The translations under genes and the position numbers were made by a program. From Thermoleophilales bacterium (GTDB lineage: Bacteria > Actinomycetota > Thermoleophilia > Solirubrobacterales > 70-9): a DNA stretch of 64,000 nt. Shown one piece after another: positions 1 to 9,295 of this stretch. Numbering within the stretch: position 1 is the stretch's first letter; the number at the start of each line of letters is the position of its first letter. The notes below the pieces were generated by a model. That model did not search any database. It saw nothing but the letters and a program-made list of their open reading frames with translations, and had not been told where the DNA came from. The stretch lies in NCBI GenBank assembly GCA_020636895.1, contig JACJWZ010000001.1:372001-436000 (forward strand). Direction: 5' to 3'.

Positions 1-1060
1 GTAGCCGACCTCTGGACAGCAGAGCCGCTCGGTCTGGCCGGCGCTCAGGATGAGTGAACCAGAAGGGCAGGGGCGATCATCGGCGAGGAGCCGTCGGTGA
101 TGACGGATCGCGCCGCGGAGTTGGCGGTCGAGAACGGCGCCCTGCATTGTTGTCGCCGAGAACTTTCGCGCGGGACCGCCCGGGTTCAACGTCGTGGTTG
201 GGAACCCGCAGGGATGAGGTCGACGCGTAGAGGGCTCGCCTTCTGCGCGTTACCTGCCAGGTCTGCGGGGCATGTCGGCTGCGCAGCGCGCGAGGCGCTC
301 GAAGCTCAGGCGCGAGCGCGGGCTGCTCCGGCAGCGGCGGCTCGAGGAGGAGCAGGGGCGGATGGCCGCGATGCGCGCTGTGCCTCGGACCGGACTCTGG
401 ATGAAGACTGGTGCCGGAGACCCCGATCTGTACAGTTCTTCTGCCAGCGCTACGGCGACTGCTGCGCGATCGCGGTCGCCTCGGCGTGGTGCTTTGCCGA
501 TCTGACCTTCGTCGCCAAGGGTTCGTCAGGATTCGGGAGTGGCTTTTCACGGACGCAGCGCCGGCGCGTAAGTTCCTTCTGAACAGCCGGAAGGTGGGCC
601 TTTGAGATGGAGCGAAATTTACACCGTCGCTCCTGCTCAGCATGAACGACGTCCCCGCAATGGCTGACGAGCGATTCGTGGTTGCAGGGTTGCTTCGTCG
701 GCGGCAGAGTTCAGAGCGCGAATCGCAAGCGAAGAGGGCTTGGTGTGGCGCAGGCCGCGCTGAGCCTGATGGCGGGTGCCCCTCTTCGAGCCAGGCCCTT
801 GCGGACCTTCTGGCAAAGCTGCGAGCAGGTGAGCCGTTTCCCCTGGGCTCAGGGCGATGGATGTGCTTCCCGGTTGCGGAATTCCACAGGACGAACGACA
901 AAGCTCTGGGCGGACGCCAGGATGACTGACCCTGTGGAAGGGCGGAGCTTCGACTTCGGCCCCAGCAGCGCGCCGATGCGCGGCTGTGTCCGCCGGGTGA
1001 GGCGGCGCTTTCACTCAAACACGGAAACTCAGGCCAGGATCGGTTCCTGGTCGCAGAAGA
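1..1060 (+). pseudogene. N6-adenine DNA methyltransferase, frame-broken fragment
   Basis: The stretch reads as the middle and C-terminal part of a large Eco57I/DISARM-type adenine methyltransferase whose N-terminus lies before base 1. Pieces occur in order on the + strand but in different frames: FNVVVGNP (185-208, the motif IV region where NPPW is expected), MAAMRAVPRT (362-391), GDPDLY (416-433), FFCQRYG (436-456), RGRLGVVL (471-494), FVAKGSSGF (508-534), REWLFTDAAPARKFLLNSRK (534-593), LADLLAKLRAGEPFPLGSGR (798-857) and WMCFPVAEFHRTNDKAL (858-908). Frame changes come every 20-60 bases, usually by loss or gain of one base in a doublet. This is either an old pseudogene or an intact gene obscured by sequencing indels. 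Methyltransferase identity is fairly firm; the DISARM DrmMI assignment is from memory of the family. Confidence 0.75.
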
Positions 1061-2709
1061 GTTGATGTGGCTGGTCGGCAGGACGCTGTCGCGACGATGA
1101 ACCGGGAGCATCGCCGTATCGCATTCGTTATACAGCTCTTCTTCCCTCAGGGGTGCGAGCATCGAAGCGCCGTCTTCGAGGACTTCACGGCGGATGCCGT
1201 CACGCCTGGTATCGCGATGCGTCAGAAAGCGCTTCGCCGAGCTGACCTGAGGGATCGAGCCGATGGCGCTACCGCACATCCTCGACAACCGCACGCCGGG
1301 GCCATGCACGCGCGAGTCTTAGAGATCTTGTCGAGGTTATTATCGAACCGCTCGCAGTCGCTACCGGCTACGTCAATCGGACTCAACGTGCTGGCGGAGA
1401 TCGCGGATGAAGCGGCCGGTCAGCTGCATATAAGCACTCAGCCGGACCCGGAATCTCGGCGCTCATCATCCGCCGCGAGGATCTGTTTGAGCAGCAGCAA
1501 CTCCAGGCGCTGGGTGACGAGCAGCGAGGACTTCTCCGGTTCCCACCCTCGCGAGCAGGGAAGCAGCTCGCAGCGATCGACAGGTGGATCGACCTTCGGA
1601 GGTAGAGGTCCGCCGCTACACGCAGCGGTTCCTTCACGGAAGGTCTATCTCGTCGGTACCGGCGACGCGTGACGAAAGGGGCGGCGCGTCCCCTCTGCAA
1701 ATACCTCGAGGCAGGACTCCAACGCAACCTTGAACTTGGCCTCGCCACCTGCGGTCAGCCTTCCGCCAGGAGGCGATAGAACTGGTTCAACGCGCTGGGC
1801 GGGCGGCACCGTTCGAGGACGGCTCCGCGAGCTGCTCTCCGTCCACGGCCCGTCGATCCCGGGACGTCTACCTCCGCCGCATTGCTCGAGCTTCGCATCG
1901 ACCGACCGAGGAGGACCGAGGGCGCGGCACCGCGACCCACCGGCCTGGGTTGGCCGACTTCCAGCGCGACGGCTACGAGCGCGCGGGCGATCATGACGCA
2001 TGGCGGGGTGGTGTTCGCCGATGGCGTCAGCACGGAGCAGGAACCGAGATCAGGCCGCGTTCGTCGAGGAGCGGATCCGGGAGGATGTCTACGCGCTGAT
2101 CGTCGCCCGCTCAGCAAGCGGAGGTGGCAGGAGCGCGTGACCGAGGCCGAAAGCTCGGCGCAGTGATCTCAACTGGCGAGTTGGCGGTCGACGAACGGCT
2201 CGTGCGAGCCACCGGGGCGCGCGCGGAGTACTCACAGTGAGGCGACTACTACCGACGCTGGTCGTCATGGGCAAGGCGCACGCCACCTCCGCAGCGAAGG
2301 GACTGACCTGGTACCAGGCGATGGGCGCCTCCTGGGCGGTACCGAAGCGGGTGGTCCTGCTCCAGTGCGACGCCGTCGCCAACGGCCTCTGGGATCTCTA
2401 CACAACCTCTCGTGATGCTGTTCGCCGCCCGCCACGACCGCGGGCTGTGGCCGGGGATCATTTCGATCCGCGATCTACCGTCGCCGCCGGCGCTCCAACG
2501 AGCGCGACCCGGAGAACCTGGCATACAGGGTCCTCTATCCCGTCGCCGACGCAGTCGTGAGCGCCGCGACGCGCGTTCATCGCTCAGGGAGTACCCGGGC
2601 CTTCGTTCCCGGACCTTTGATCAAGTTCCCCGATCCGGAAGCGGGCACCGCCCGCTACGACCTCGATGCGGCCCATCCCGGGCTGCTGGGGACGGGTAAT
2701 GGAATCGAT
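1061..2709 (+). other. Unassigned frame-broken stretch
   Basis: About 1.65 kb with no credible open frame on either strand. Short protein-like strings on the + strand, such as AYRVLYPVADAVVSAATRVH (about 2520-2580 after allowing one indel) and the segment around 2640-2690 (LIKFPDPEAG, DLDAAHPG), suggest coding DNA with the same indel problem as its flanks. It probably covers the end of the methyltransferase gene and the N-terminal part of the helicase gene. I could not find a Walker A motif (such as DEVGLGKT) in any frame, so the ATP-binding half of the helicase is not located. No RNA gene, repeat or mobile-element end was seen. Confidence 0.4.
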
Positions 2710-4420
2710 CGATTCCGCTGAAGATGGCGCGCTACCGACCGAGCGCCTACTCGCTGGACAGCGGGGGAGACCTCGATCGAAGCTGGCTCAAGTGGGCTGC
2801 CAGGTCAGGGGAATCCTGAAGCGGTTCAAGTCCTGCTGGCGAGCTTGCCTGGAGACGGTCGAGGGATGATCGGCGCTCCACGGGCGTTCCTCGTGGCCTG
2901 GGAGAAAGGCCGCGTGCTGTCAGGGAAGTCGTTGCATGAGGCGGCTGCCAGCGAGGACGATGAGGCCGGGCTCGCAGGCTGGATCGAGCCGCGGGGTGGG
3001 GCGGAGGCTCGGCCCGTGAGGAGTTCGCCGAGAAGTACCCCATTGACGTCGCGTCCGACCTCAGCTTTGCTCGTACGGATTCGCGACGAGGCTCCGAGGC
3101 CTCGACGCGGCGGGCGATCGAAGCTCGCATTGCTGCGGGACCTCCTCGAGTCGTCGCCAGCGCAGAAAGGTGCTGTGTTCGCCACCGCAGCGACCGTTCG
3201 ATACCTCGATGAGCACCTGCCAGGTGCGATCGGCAGCCGTGACCGCATCACTGTCATCGGTGGCGACACCGCCGGACCAGCGCCTCCTGAGGCGCTGTCG
3301 CGATTCGCGCCGCACACAGTGGTGCGTGAGGACTGGAGCCGCCTGACGGAGGTCGACCTGCTGCCGCCACCGACGTCCTCAGCGAGGGCCAGAACCTCCA
3401 GCAGGCGCAGCCGTCATCTCCTGACATGCCTTGGAACCCGCAGCGGGTCATCAGCAGAAACGGGCGTGTCATCCGCCTGAAGCAGGCACGACACGTGCTC
3501 CTGACGACGTGCTCCCGGAACCAGGTGAGCTCGAGGAGCGCAACGGCCTCCGAGGCGCATCAGGCCAAGATCAAGGCGGCAGGCCTCTACGGGATGAGTC
3601 AGGTGATCTGACAGGCTCGAGAAAGATCCCGGGAGAGGACATCGAACTTCGGAACTTCGCCGAGCGGTTGGAGCTGGGGACGAAGTCGCTGCTGGATGAG
3701 GCGGAGGAGGACTCGCGCGTTCGTCGGGAGGCTTCGCCGGATTATCGATCGGGCCGCCGCGGAGGCGAGATCGAGCGGTGCTGCGCGCTGCCCTGGGGAT
3801 GGCGCCTGCGCTTCAGACAGACCGACGTGGCCGTTCACAGGGGCCGCCGGAATCTTCTTCACGACACGCACCAAGCCCGCCAGCAGACGCCGAAGATGAG
3901 TTCAGGTACTGGCAGCACGTCCCCTTCAGCGCAGATGGCGATTCAGGGGAAGCTCCTCACGCTTGACCTGGAGATCTCAGGGTGATCGACCCACGACCGG
4001 CGGAGAGCGGGTTGTCGTTCGAGGGAAGGCTTGACCTCGGGCGGCCTGGGACATCGCCGCGGCGAGCATCGTCGCCGCCCACAACAGGCGCGGCAACCTG
4101 CGAAGCAGCAGGACCCGTCGGTCCGCAGCTGGGCTCAGGGCTCCTTCGTAGCCCGCTCGTCGCCCTTCCGAGAAGGCATCGATCGCAGCCAGCAGGCGAT
4201 CAGCGCACTCTCGGTGGAGCAGAAGTTCGTCGTTCCGCCGCACTCAGGCAGGTCTACGAGTCTCTCTCGAAGCCGGAGAGATCAGCAGGGAACGAGGCGG
4301 CCGCCGGGTGATCGGGCCAAATGAAGGTCCTTTCAGCCTGCGCAAGGTCAAGACCTTGCCTCCCGTCGAGAAGATCACCGCGGATGACCTCGGGGTGGTT
4401 GCTGGATAGCGGTGCTGGCG
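2710..4420 (+). pseudogene. SNF2-family (DISARM DrmD-like) helicase, frame-broken C-terminal part
   Basis: The C-terminal half of a superfamily-2 helicase is readable across frames. Positions 3121-3363 hold an unbroken block beginning KLALLRDLLESSPAQKGAVF and ending in VDLL. The next frame gives DVLSEGQNLQQAQ (3372-3410, motif V), MPWNPQRV (3426-3449) and RNGRVIRLKQ (3456-3485, motif VI). Then follow LPEPGELEERNG (3512-3547), AKIKAAGLYGM (3564-3596) and EDIELRNFAERL (3635-3670). Restoring one G at about 3366 joins VDLL to AATDVLSEG in a single frame. The combination of DVLSEGQNLQ with PWNPQRV resembles DrmD of class 1 DISARM. The tail continues to about 4420 (VEKITADDLGVV). Helicase identity is strong, DISARM membership moderate. 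Confidence 0.75.
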
Positions 4421-5378
4421 TCGGAGGACTGAATGTGCAATTCTCAACCCCGGGACAGCTCAGGTTTCGACTGCTTAGCCGGGCATACGAGGGGGCCGAT
4501 CGTCGATGTCGCTGCTGCGTTCGTTTACCCGTTCGGTGTCGACTCCTCGCTTCACTGCTTCCACTTGGAACCGCTCGACTGATCACCGAGCGGGCCACGA
4601 ATAGCCAACGGATCCCGCCGCGGTCGAGAAGCCAACAACCTCGGCTGAAGTAACGGTGACTGGGGCAGCAACACGCGCCTTCCACAAAGATCTATGTCGT
4701 TGCTGGTCGGTGGCGTGTTCGTCCTGACGGGCGCGGGAACCCTGACCAGGTGGTCTCAGGACGCGTTGAGCAGTTCAGGCGATCAGGCTCGCTTCGTTCT
4801 CGACCAAACTGTCGAGCACAGCGGTTCAGCGACATCTGGGCAATGGGTCTGGACTTCGGGGTTGTCATTGCCAGCCCTTGGGATCAGTGGGTCGCGCAGC
4901 TCTTGATGGTTCGACGCTTTGGGTGCTGCCGCAGAAGCTTCCCGGGCAGCCGAAGCCGGCGGCTGACGATCCGCGTCTCCGGATGACGTTGAAGATGGAG
5001 GGCGGCAGCCCGACCGTCATCTACGAGCCCCCGGGATCACACGCGAAGGAGCTGCCGCCAAGTCGGGCCTTCGATGCCGTCAGACGTGAGACCGACTCTT
5101 CCTACACGGGTGATCGGTACCGGGCCGTCCATAGTCGCCTGGCGCTGGAGCCTGGCGGCGGGAGCCTCGGGGCCCTCGCACGTGAGGTGGGCGCCTGGAG
5201 CGAGTAGCAGTTGGCCAACGGGCTCGAGGGGCACGCGAACGTGACGATGTTCGGCGCTCGGCGGATGATCGACTGACGCGAGAGCCTGGCGCTCGCGAGC
5301 GCGGTCCCGGTCTGCATCGCGGCGTTCGGAAGACCCCGGCCCGGGCTCATCGGTGATGGCCTGAGCTGAGGTATCGCC
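4421..5378 (+). other. Unassigned frame-broken stretch before the first intact gene
   Basis: No long open frame matches a family I know. Fragments that look protein-like on the + strand are AAFVYPFGVDSSLHCFHLEP (about 4512-4573), FSDIWAMGLDFGVVIASPWD (about 4825-4885) and a longer open run at about 4984-5205 containing LKMEGGSPTVIYEPPGSHAK and SSYTGDRYRAVHSRLALEPG. These could be a third gene of the same damaged operon. The boundary with clean sequence lies before 5379, where an intact gene on the other strand ends. No terminator or repeat was seen. Confidence 0.35.
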
Positions 5379-6254
5379 CTACGCCTTCGCCTCCGCCTCG
5401 GCCGCACGCACCGGCGCGGGGGTCAGCGCCGCGGCGCCGATCACGAGGACGAAGGCGAGCACGCGGGCGATCCGGCCGAGGGCGTCGTCGGGCACGGGGT
5501 CACCGAAGACGATCGGCCCGGCGGCGATCGTCAGGGCGTTGGCGGCGACGGTCGTCATCGCGATCACCGGCACCGCCTTGCCCGTCTGCAGGCTCTTCGC
5601 CGAGACCGTCAGCCCGACGAAGGAGGCGACGATGATGACCAGCACGAGGGGGTGGACGAAGACGGTGACGACGTTCTCGCCGAAGGTGCTCGTCTGCGCC
5701 TTGATAGCGGTGTCGGAGACCGCCCAGAAGAGTCCGGCGGAGGCTCCCAGAGCGACACCCATGTGCTTGCTGTCGTTGCCGGCCACTCCGACGGCGATCG
5801 CGAGCGCCGCCACCGCCGCCAGGAACGTCCACAGGGTCTCGGCGTCGTAGTCGGAGTGGGCGCCACCGCCGGAGCCCTCGATCGTGGCGGCGAGGAAGGC
5901 GAGTCCGAGCGCCGCGAGTCCGACGCCGATCCACTCGCGGCGCGTCACCGAGTGGGCGAACAGCCGGTCGGCGACGACGGTCAGCAGGACCAGGCCGCCG
6001 GCGATCACGGCCTGCACGATCGAGATCGGCGCCAGCGCCAGCGCCGCGACGTGGAAGCCCCAGGAGCCGATCGCGATCAGGATCCCGATCACGTACCAGC
6101 GGTTCTTGAACAGGGCAAGGGAGGTGCGCACCGGCCGCTGCCACTCGACCTCGGGCGACTGGACCGCGCCGCGGTGCTTGTAGAGGAAGCCGACGACCGC
6201 GAAGAACGCGGTCGCTACCGCCATCAGGATCCCGATCTGGACGGAGAGCGTCAT
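5379..6254 (-). CDS. EamA/DMT-superfamily membrane transporter
   Basis: A 291-residue protein made almost wholly of hydrophobic helices, about ten, in the two-repeat pattern of drug/metabolite transporters. The first repeat starts right at the N-terminus (IGILMAVATAFFAVVGFLYK), and the second begins near residue 170 (MGVALGASAGLFWAVSDTAI). A Gly/Ser-rich loop (EGSGGGAHSD) separates two middle helices. The substrate cannot be told from sequence. The gene stands alone on the minus strand and is the first intact gene after the damaged left end. ATG at 6254 fits a TACCCT box about 12 bases upstream on the minus strand. Confidence 0.8.
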   Translation of the reverse strand: MTLSVQIGILMAVATAFFAVVGFLYKHRGAVQSPEVEWQRPVRTSLALFKNRWYVIGILIAIGSWGFHVAALALAPISIVQAVIAGGLVLLTVVADRLFAHSVTRREWIGVGLAALGLAFLAATIEGSGGGAHSDYDAETLWTFLAAVAALAIAVGVAGNDSKHMGVALGASAGLFWAVSDTAIKAQTSTFGENVVTVFVHPLVLVIIVASFVGLTVSAKSLQTGKAVPVIAMTTVAANALTIAAGPIVFGDPVPDDALGRIARVLAFVLVIGAAALTPAPVRAAEAEAKA

Positions 6255-6360
6255 CGGAAGCGGGGCAGGGTAGCGGGCGGTGACGCCGGCGGACTAGGTG
6301 ACGTGGCTGCCGGTCGGCGTGCTCGTGGCCGCAGCCGCCGGCGAAACCCGGGTGCCGCCG

Positions 6361-6678
6361 TCAGGCGACGGTGTCAGGAGGCGTGGGGTCGCCTCCGCCG
6401 AGCGAGTCGGGCGGCGGCTGCGGTGTCGCCCCCGGTGCGTCCGGCCGCGCTTCGGCGAGCCCGCGCTCGACCTCGTCGTCGAGGCGGATCGCGCGGATCG
6501 CGTGCTCGTCGGGAAGCTTGTCGAGGACCTCGCGGATCACCTGATGGACCTCATGGTCCTTGTGACCGAAGTCGTCGAGCAGCGAGTGCAGCGCGGTGTG
6601 GGTGATCTTGAGCTGCGCCGGGGTCAGCTCGAGGTGGTACTTGAACGGGCTCGGACCGGTGTTGGCTTCGTCGCTCAT
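6361..6678 (-). CDS. Hypothetical protein, 105 residues
   Basis: A small soluble acidic protein. Residues 12-75 are predicted helical and contain three histidines (THTALHSLL, GHKDHEVHQV). The C-terminal 30 residues are proline-rich and probably disordered. There is no signal peptide and no cysteine. It lies 40 bases downstream of the WS/DGAT acyltransferase gene on the same strand and may share its transcript. I do not recognise the family. Confidence 0.65.
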   Translation of the reverse strand: MSDEANTGPSPFKYHLELTPAQLKITHTALHSLLDDFGHKDHEVHQVIREVLDKLPDEHAIRAIRLDDEVERGLAEARPDAPGATPQPPPDSLGGGDPTPPDTVA

Positions 6679-6718
6679 CGGTGAGTGGATCGTGCCTTAT
6701 TCGGCGGCGTGATGCAGT

Positions 6719-8182
6719 TCAGCTCGGTTTCGCGGTCGCGCGCTTGCCGCTCGCACGCCTCGCGCCCGACCCCTTGGCGGACTTCTCCGAGGCCTTCGCC
6801 GCCTCCAGCAGCTGCTTGATCTCGGCCTCGATGCCCTCGGCGACGAGGGTCACGTCCTCCATCGCGTCGTAGTCGCCGAGTAGGCCGAAGTCGATCTTCC
6901 CGTTGTAGGACATGATCGCGATCGCGAGCGCGTGGTTCTCGGGCAGGAACGCGACCGGGAAGATGTCGAGGAGCTCGCGCCCAAGCACGTAGAGCGGGAA
7001 CTGCGGGCCGGGGACGTTGGTGACGATCAGGTTGAAGAGGCGGGTCGAGAAGTTGATCCGGGAGGCCTGAGCGAGCAGCGTCGGTGGCGCGAAGTCGTTG
7101 AAGCGCGTGATCATCTCCGCGCCGAGCGCCTTCTTCGACGACTTGACGTCGTCCATCGCCTCGCGGACGGTCCTCAGCCTCGAGACCGGGTCCTCGACGT
7201 AGACCGGCAGGGGACCTCGCACCGCCGCGATCTGGTTGCCGAGCTCTCCGTGCTGGTCCTCGGCCCGGATCGAGACAGGCACCAGCGCCCGCAGCTCGAG
7301 GCCCTCGGTCCGTACGCCGCGGGCGCGCAGCCAGCGGCGCATCGCGCCGGCGACCGCGGTCAGGACGACGTCGTTGACCGTGCCGCCGAGCTCGCCCTTG
7401 ATCCGTTTCAGCTCGGCGAGGTCCCCGCGCACCCAGACGAAGCGGCGATGCGGCCCGATCGGCACGTTCAGCGGCATGTCGGGGGCCGGGTTCGCGAACT
7501 CCCAGGCGACCTCCCCGAGTCCCTCGGCGGCCTGCTGGACGCTGCGCAGGGTCGCGTTCGGCGAGCTGGCGACGTGCGCCGCCCTGCGCACCACCCCGAG
7601 CGGCGCCTTCGCCGCGCTCTCGATCCCGCGCGCGGCGAGGCTCGCGGTCGACGGCTCCGGGCGAGGGATCCAGTCCCGGACGTGGCCGGTGGCCTCAGGC
7701 ACCGGCTTGACGTCGAAGAGGACCGTCGCGATGTCGACGCCGGAGATGCCGTCGACGAGCGCGTGGTGGGTCTTGGAGATCAGCGCAAAGCGCTTCTTCC
7801 GCAGCCCCTCGACCAGCCACAGCTCCCAGAGCGGCTTGGTCCGGTCGAGCTGCTGAGAGAAGACGCGTGCGCCCATCCGGCGCAGCTCGTCCTCGCCGCC
7901 CGGCGCCGGGAGGGCGGAGTGGCGGACGTGATAGCCGAGGTTGAACTGAGGATCGTCCACCCAGAACGGCCGGCCGGTCTCGACGGGCGGGAAGGCGAGC
8001 TTCTGCCGGTAGCGCGGCACCAGATGCAGGCGGCTCTCGATGTGGGCGAGCAGGTCGTCGTAGGCCGGCGGCGGCCCCTCGAAGATCGTGATCGCGCCGA
8101 CGTGCATGTGGCTCGTCCCCGACTCGTTCGCGAGGAACGACGCGTCGATCGCCGAGAGACGGTCCATGTGGCCCTGTGCCAT
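6719..8182 (-). CDS. WS/DGAT-family wax ester synthase / diacylglycerol O-acyltransferase
   Basis: Transfers an acyl group from acyl-CoA to a fatty alcohol or diacylglycerol, giving wax esters or triacylglycerol as storage lipid. The family signature HHALVDG is present at residues 139-145 with this start, followed by a full-length C-terminal domain (NVPGPQFPLYVLGRELLDIF). At 487 residues it matches the usual 450-500. I chose ATG 8182 (MAQGHMDRLS). An in-frame upstream extension to 8233 would overlap the divergent RDD gene, and the conserved family start is at or near MDRLSAIDASF. The C-terminus is rich in Lys, Ser and Arg. WS/DGAT paralogues are common in oil-storing actinobacteria. Confidence 0.9.
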   Translation of the reverse strand: MAQGHMDRLSAIDASFLANESGTSHMHVGAITIFEGPPPAYDDLLAHIESRLHLVPRYRQKLAFPPVETGRPFWVDDPQFNLGYHVRHSALPAPGGEDELRRMGARVFSQQLDRTKPLWELWLVEGLRKKRFALISKTHHALVDGISGVDIATVLFDVKPVPEATGHVRDWIPRPEPSTASLAARGIESAAKAPLGVVRRAAHVASSPNATLRSVQQAAEGLGEVAWEFANPAPDMPLNVPIGPHRRFVWVRGDLAELKRIKGELGGTVNDVVLTAVAGAMRRWLRARGVRTEGLELRALVPVSIRAEDQHGELGNQIAAVRGPLPVYVEDPVSRLRTVREAMDDVKSSKKALGAEMITRFNDFAPPTLLAQASRINFSTRLFNLIVTNVPGPQFPLYVLGRELLDIFPVAFLPENHALAIAIMSYNGKIDFGLLGDYDAMEDVTLVAEGIEAEIKQLLEAAKASEKSAKGSGARRASGKRATAKPS

Positions 8183-8252
8183 GGACTTGAACCTATCGCC
8201 CCTGAATGCGCGATGCCACCGCAGCGGCCGCACCGGCGGCCGCTCGCCGGGA

Positions 8253-8265
8253 TAGGCTCGGCCCG
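8253..8265 (+). promoter_or_regulatory. Leaderless promoter of the RDD gene
   Basis: TAGGCT at 8253-8258, then seven bases, then ATG at 8266. The same geometry recurs at many genes here and implies transcription starting on the start codon. The box also decides the start codon for this gene. Confidence 0.5.
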
Positions 8266-9279
8266 ATGGATGGTGACGCGATGAGCACTGACGCCGAGCG
8301 CGCCTCCATGGCGGCCCGCCTCGCCGGGGCGACGGGCCTCGAGCGAGCCGTCGCCGGGGCGGTGGAGGAGGCGATCGTCCGCACCGTCGAGAGCGATGCT
8401 GTGATCCAGGCGATCGAGCGGATCGTCGAGGACGGCCGCCTGCAGCAGGCCATCCAGCGGTCGATCGACCCGGAGATGATCGAGGACGCGGTCCGCAAGG
8501 CGATCGAGAGCGAGGTCTCCGACCGCGTCTGGATCGAGATCCTCGCCAGCGACAAGGCGCAGATGCTCGTCGAGCGGGTGGCCGAAGCCCCCGAGGTTCG
8601 CGCCGCGATCGCCCAGCAGGGCTTCGGCCTCGTCTCCGACATCGGCCGCCAGGTCAACCGCATCACCGAGGCCCTCGACGACGTCCTCGAGCGGATCGTC
8701 CATCGGATCTTCCGGCTCGGGAGCGCGGAGCAGGAGACCAACCAGGCCGGGCTCGTCACCCGCGGGGTCGCCTTCGCGATCGACGTCGCGCTCTATCTGG
8801 GGTTCATCTCGATCGTCTCCGGCCTCCTCTCGTCGGTCTTCACCGCGCTCCGAGGTGGTGAGGACGGCGTCTCGCACGTGGCGATCGCCGGGCTCACGAC
8901 CGTCGGGCTGCTCCTGGGCGGCACCACTTTCGTGATCCTCTGGACGCTCGTCGGCCAGACGCCCGGGATGCGGTTCCTCGGGATCAGGCTGCAGCACGAC
9001 GGCTCCGACGAGATCGGGTTCAAGCGCTCCCTCCTGCGGGCGCTTTCGTTCCCGCTCGCCCTTCTTCCGGCCGGCCTCGGGTTCCTCTGGATCCTGGTCT
9101 CCCCGCGGCGTCACTCCTGGCTTGATTCGATCGCGCATACCGAGGTCATCTACGACGAGGCCTCGGCGCCGTGGTCGACCAAGACGCGCGAGTGGGGCGG
9201 CCGCCCGGAGAAGGCGCCCGGGAGAGCCGAGAGGCCGCGTCGCAGCAGGCGCTCCGGGGGCGGTCCCGAGCCGCCCTGA
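8266..9279 (+). CDS. RDD-family membrane protein with long amphipathic N-terminus
   Basis: 337 residues. The C-terminal 170 carry an RDD domain: the Arg-Asp signature RGVAFAIDVALYLGF, then further hydrophobic segments with the GQTPGMRFLGIR motif and the closing SWLDSIAHTEVIYD. The N-terminal 160 residues are an unusual run of acidic amphipathic helices (AVEEAIVRTVESDAVIQAIE, RIVEDGRLQQAIQRSI) with no membrane segment. RDD proteins are membrane-embedded and some act as Na+/H+ antiporters, but most have no known role. The gene is divergent from the acyltransferase and ends 16 bases before ispH. Confidence 0.85.
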   Translation: MDGDAMSTDAERASMAARLAGATGLERAVAGAVEEAIVRTVESDAVIQAIERIVEDGRLQQAIQRSIDPEMIEDAVRKAIESEVSDRVWIEILASDKAQMLVERVAEAPEVRAAIAQQGFGLVSDIGRQVNRITEALDDVLERIVHRIFRLGSAEQETNQAGLVTRGVAFAIDVALYLGFISIVSGLLSSVFTALRGGEDGVSHVAIAGLTTVGLLLGGTTFVILWTLVGQTPGMRFLGIRLQHDGSDEIGFKRSLLRALSFPLALLPAGLGFLWILVSPRRHSWLDSIAHTEVIYDEASAPWSTKTREWGGRPEKAPGRAERPRRSRRSGGGPEPP

Positions 9280-9283
9280 CCTC

Positions 9284-9295
9284 TACCCTGTGGGC
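9284..9295 (+). promoter_or_regulatory. Leaderless promoter of ispH
   Basis: TACCCT at 9284-9289 followed six bases later by ATG 9296. It lies in the 16-base gap after the RDD stop, so ispH probably has its own start site. Confidence 0.45.

Noticed and set aside
1..5378. Individual 60-200 codon open frames in the left 5.3 kb as genes
   Set aside because: Each holds only a slice of a protein that continues in another frame; none has a start, promoter and full domain together.
7780..9138. A 452-codon open frame opposite the RDD gene
   Set aside because: Its composition (Asp, Arg, Glu, Pro repeats) mirrors the complementary strand of the RDD gene, and no motif is seen.
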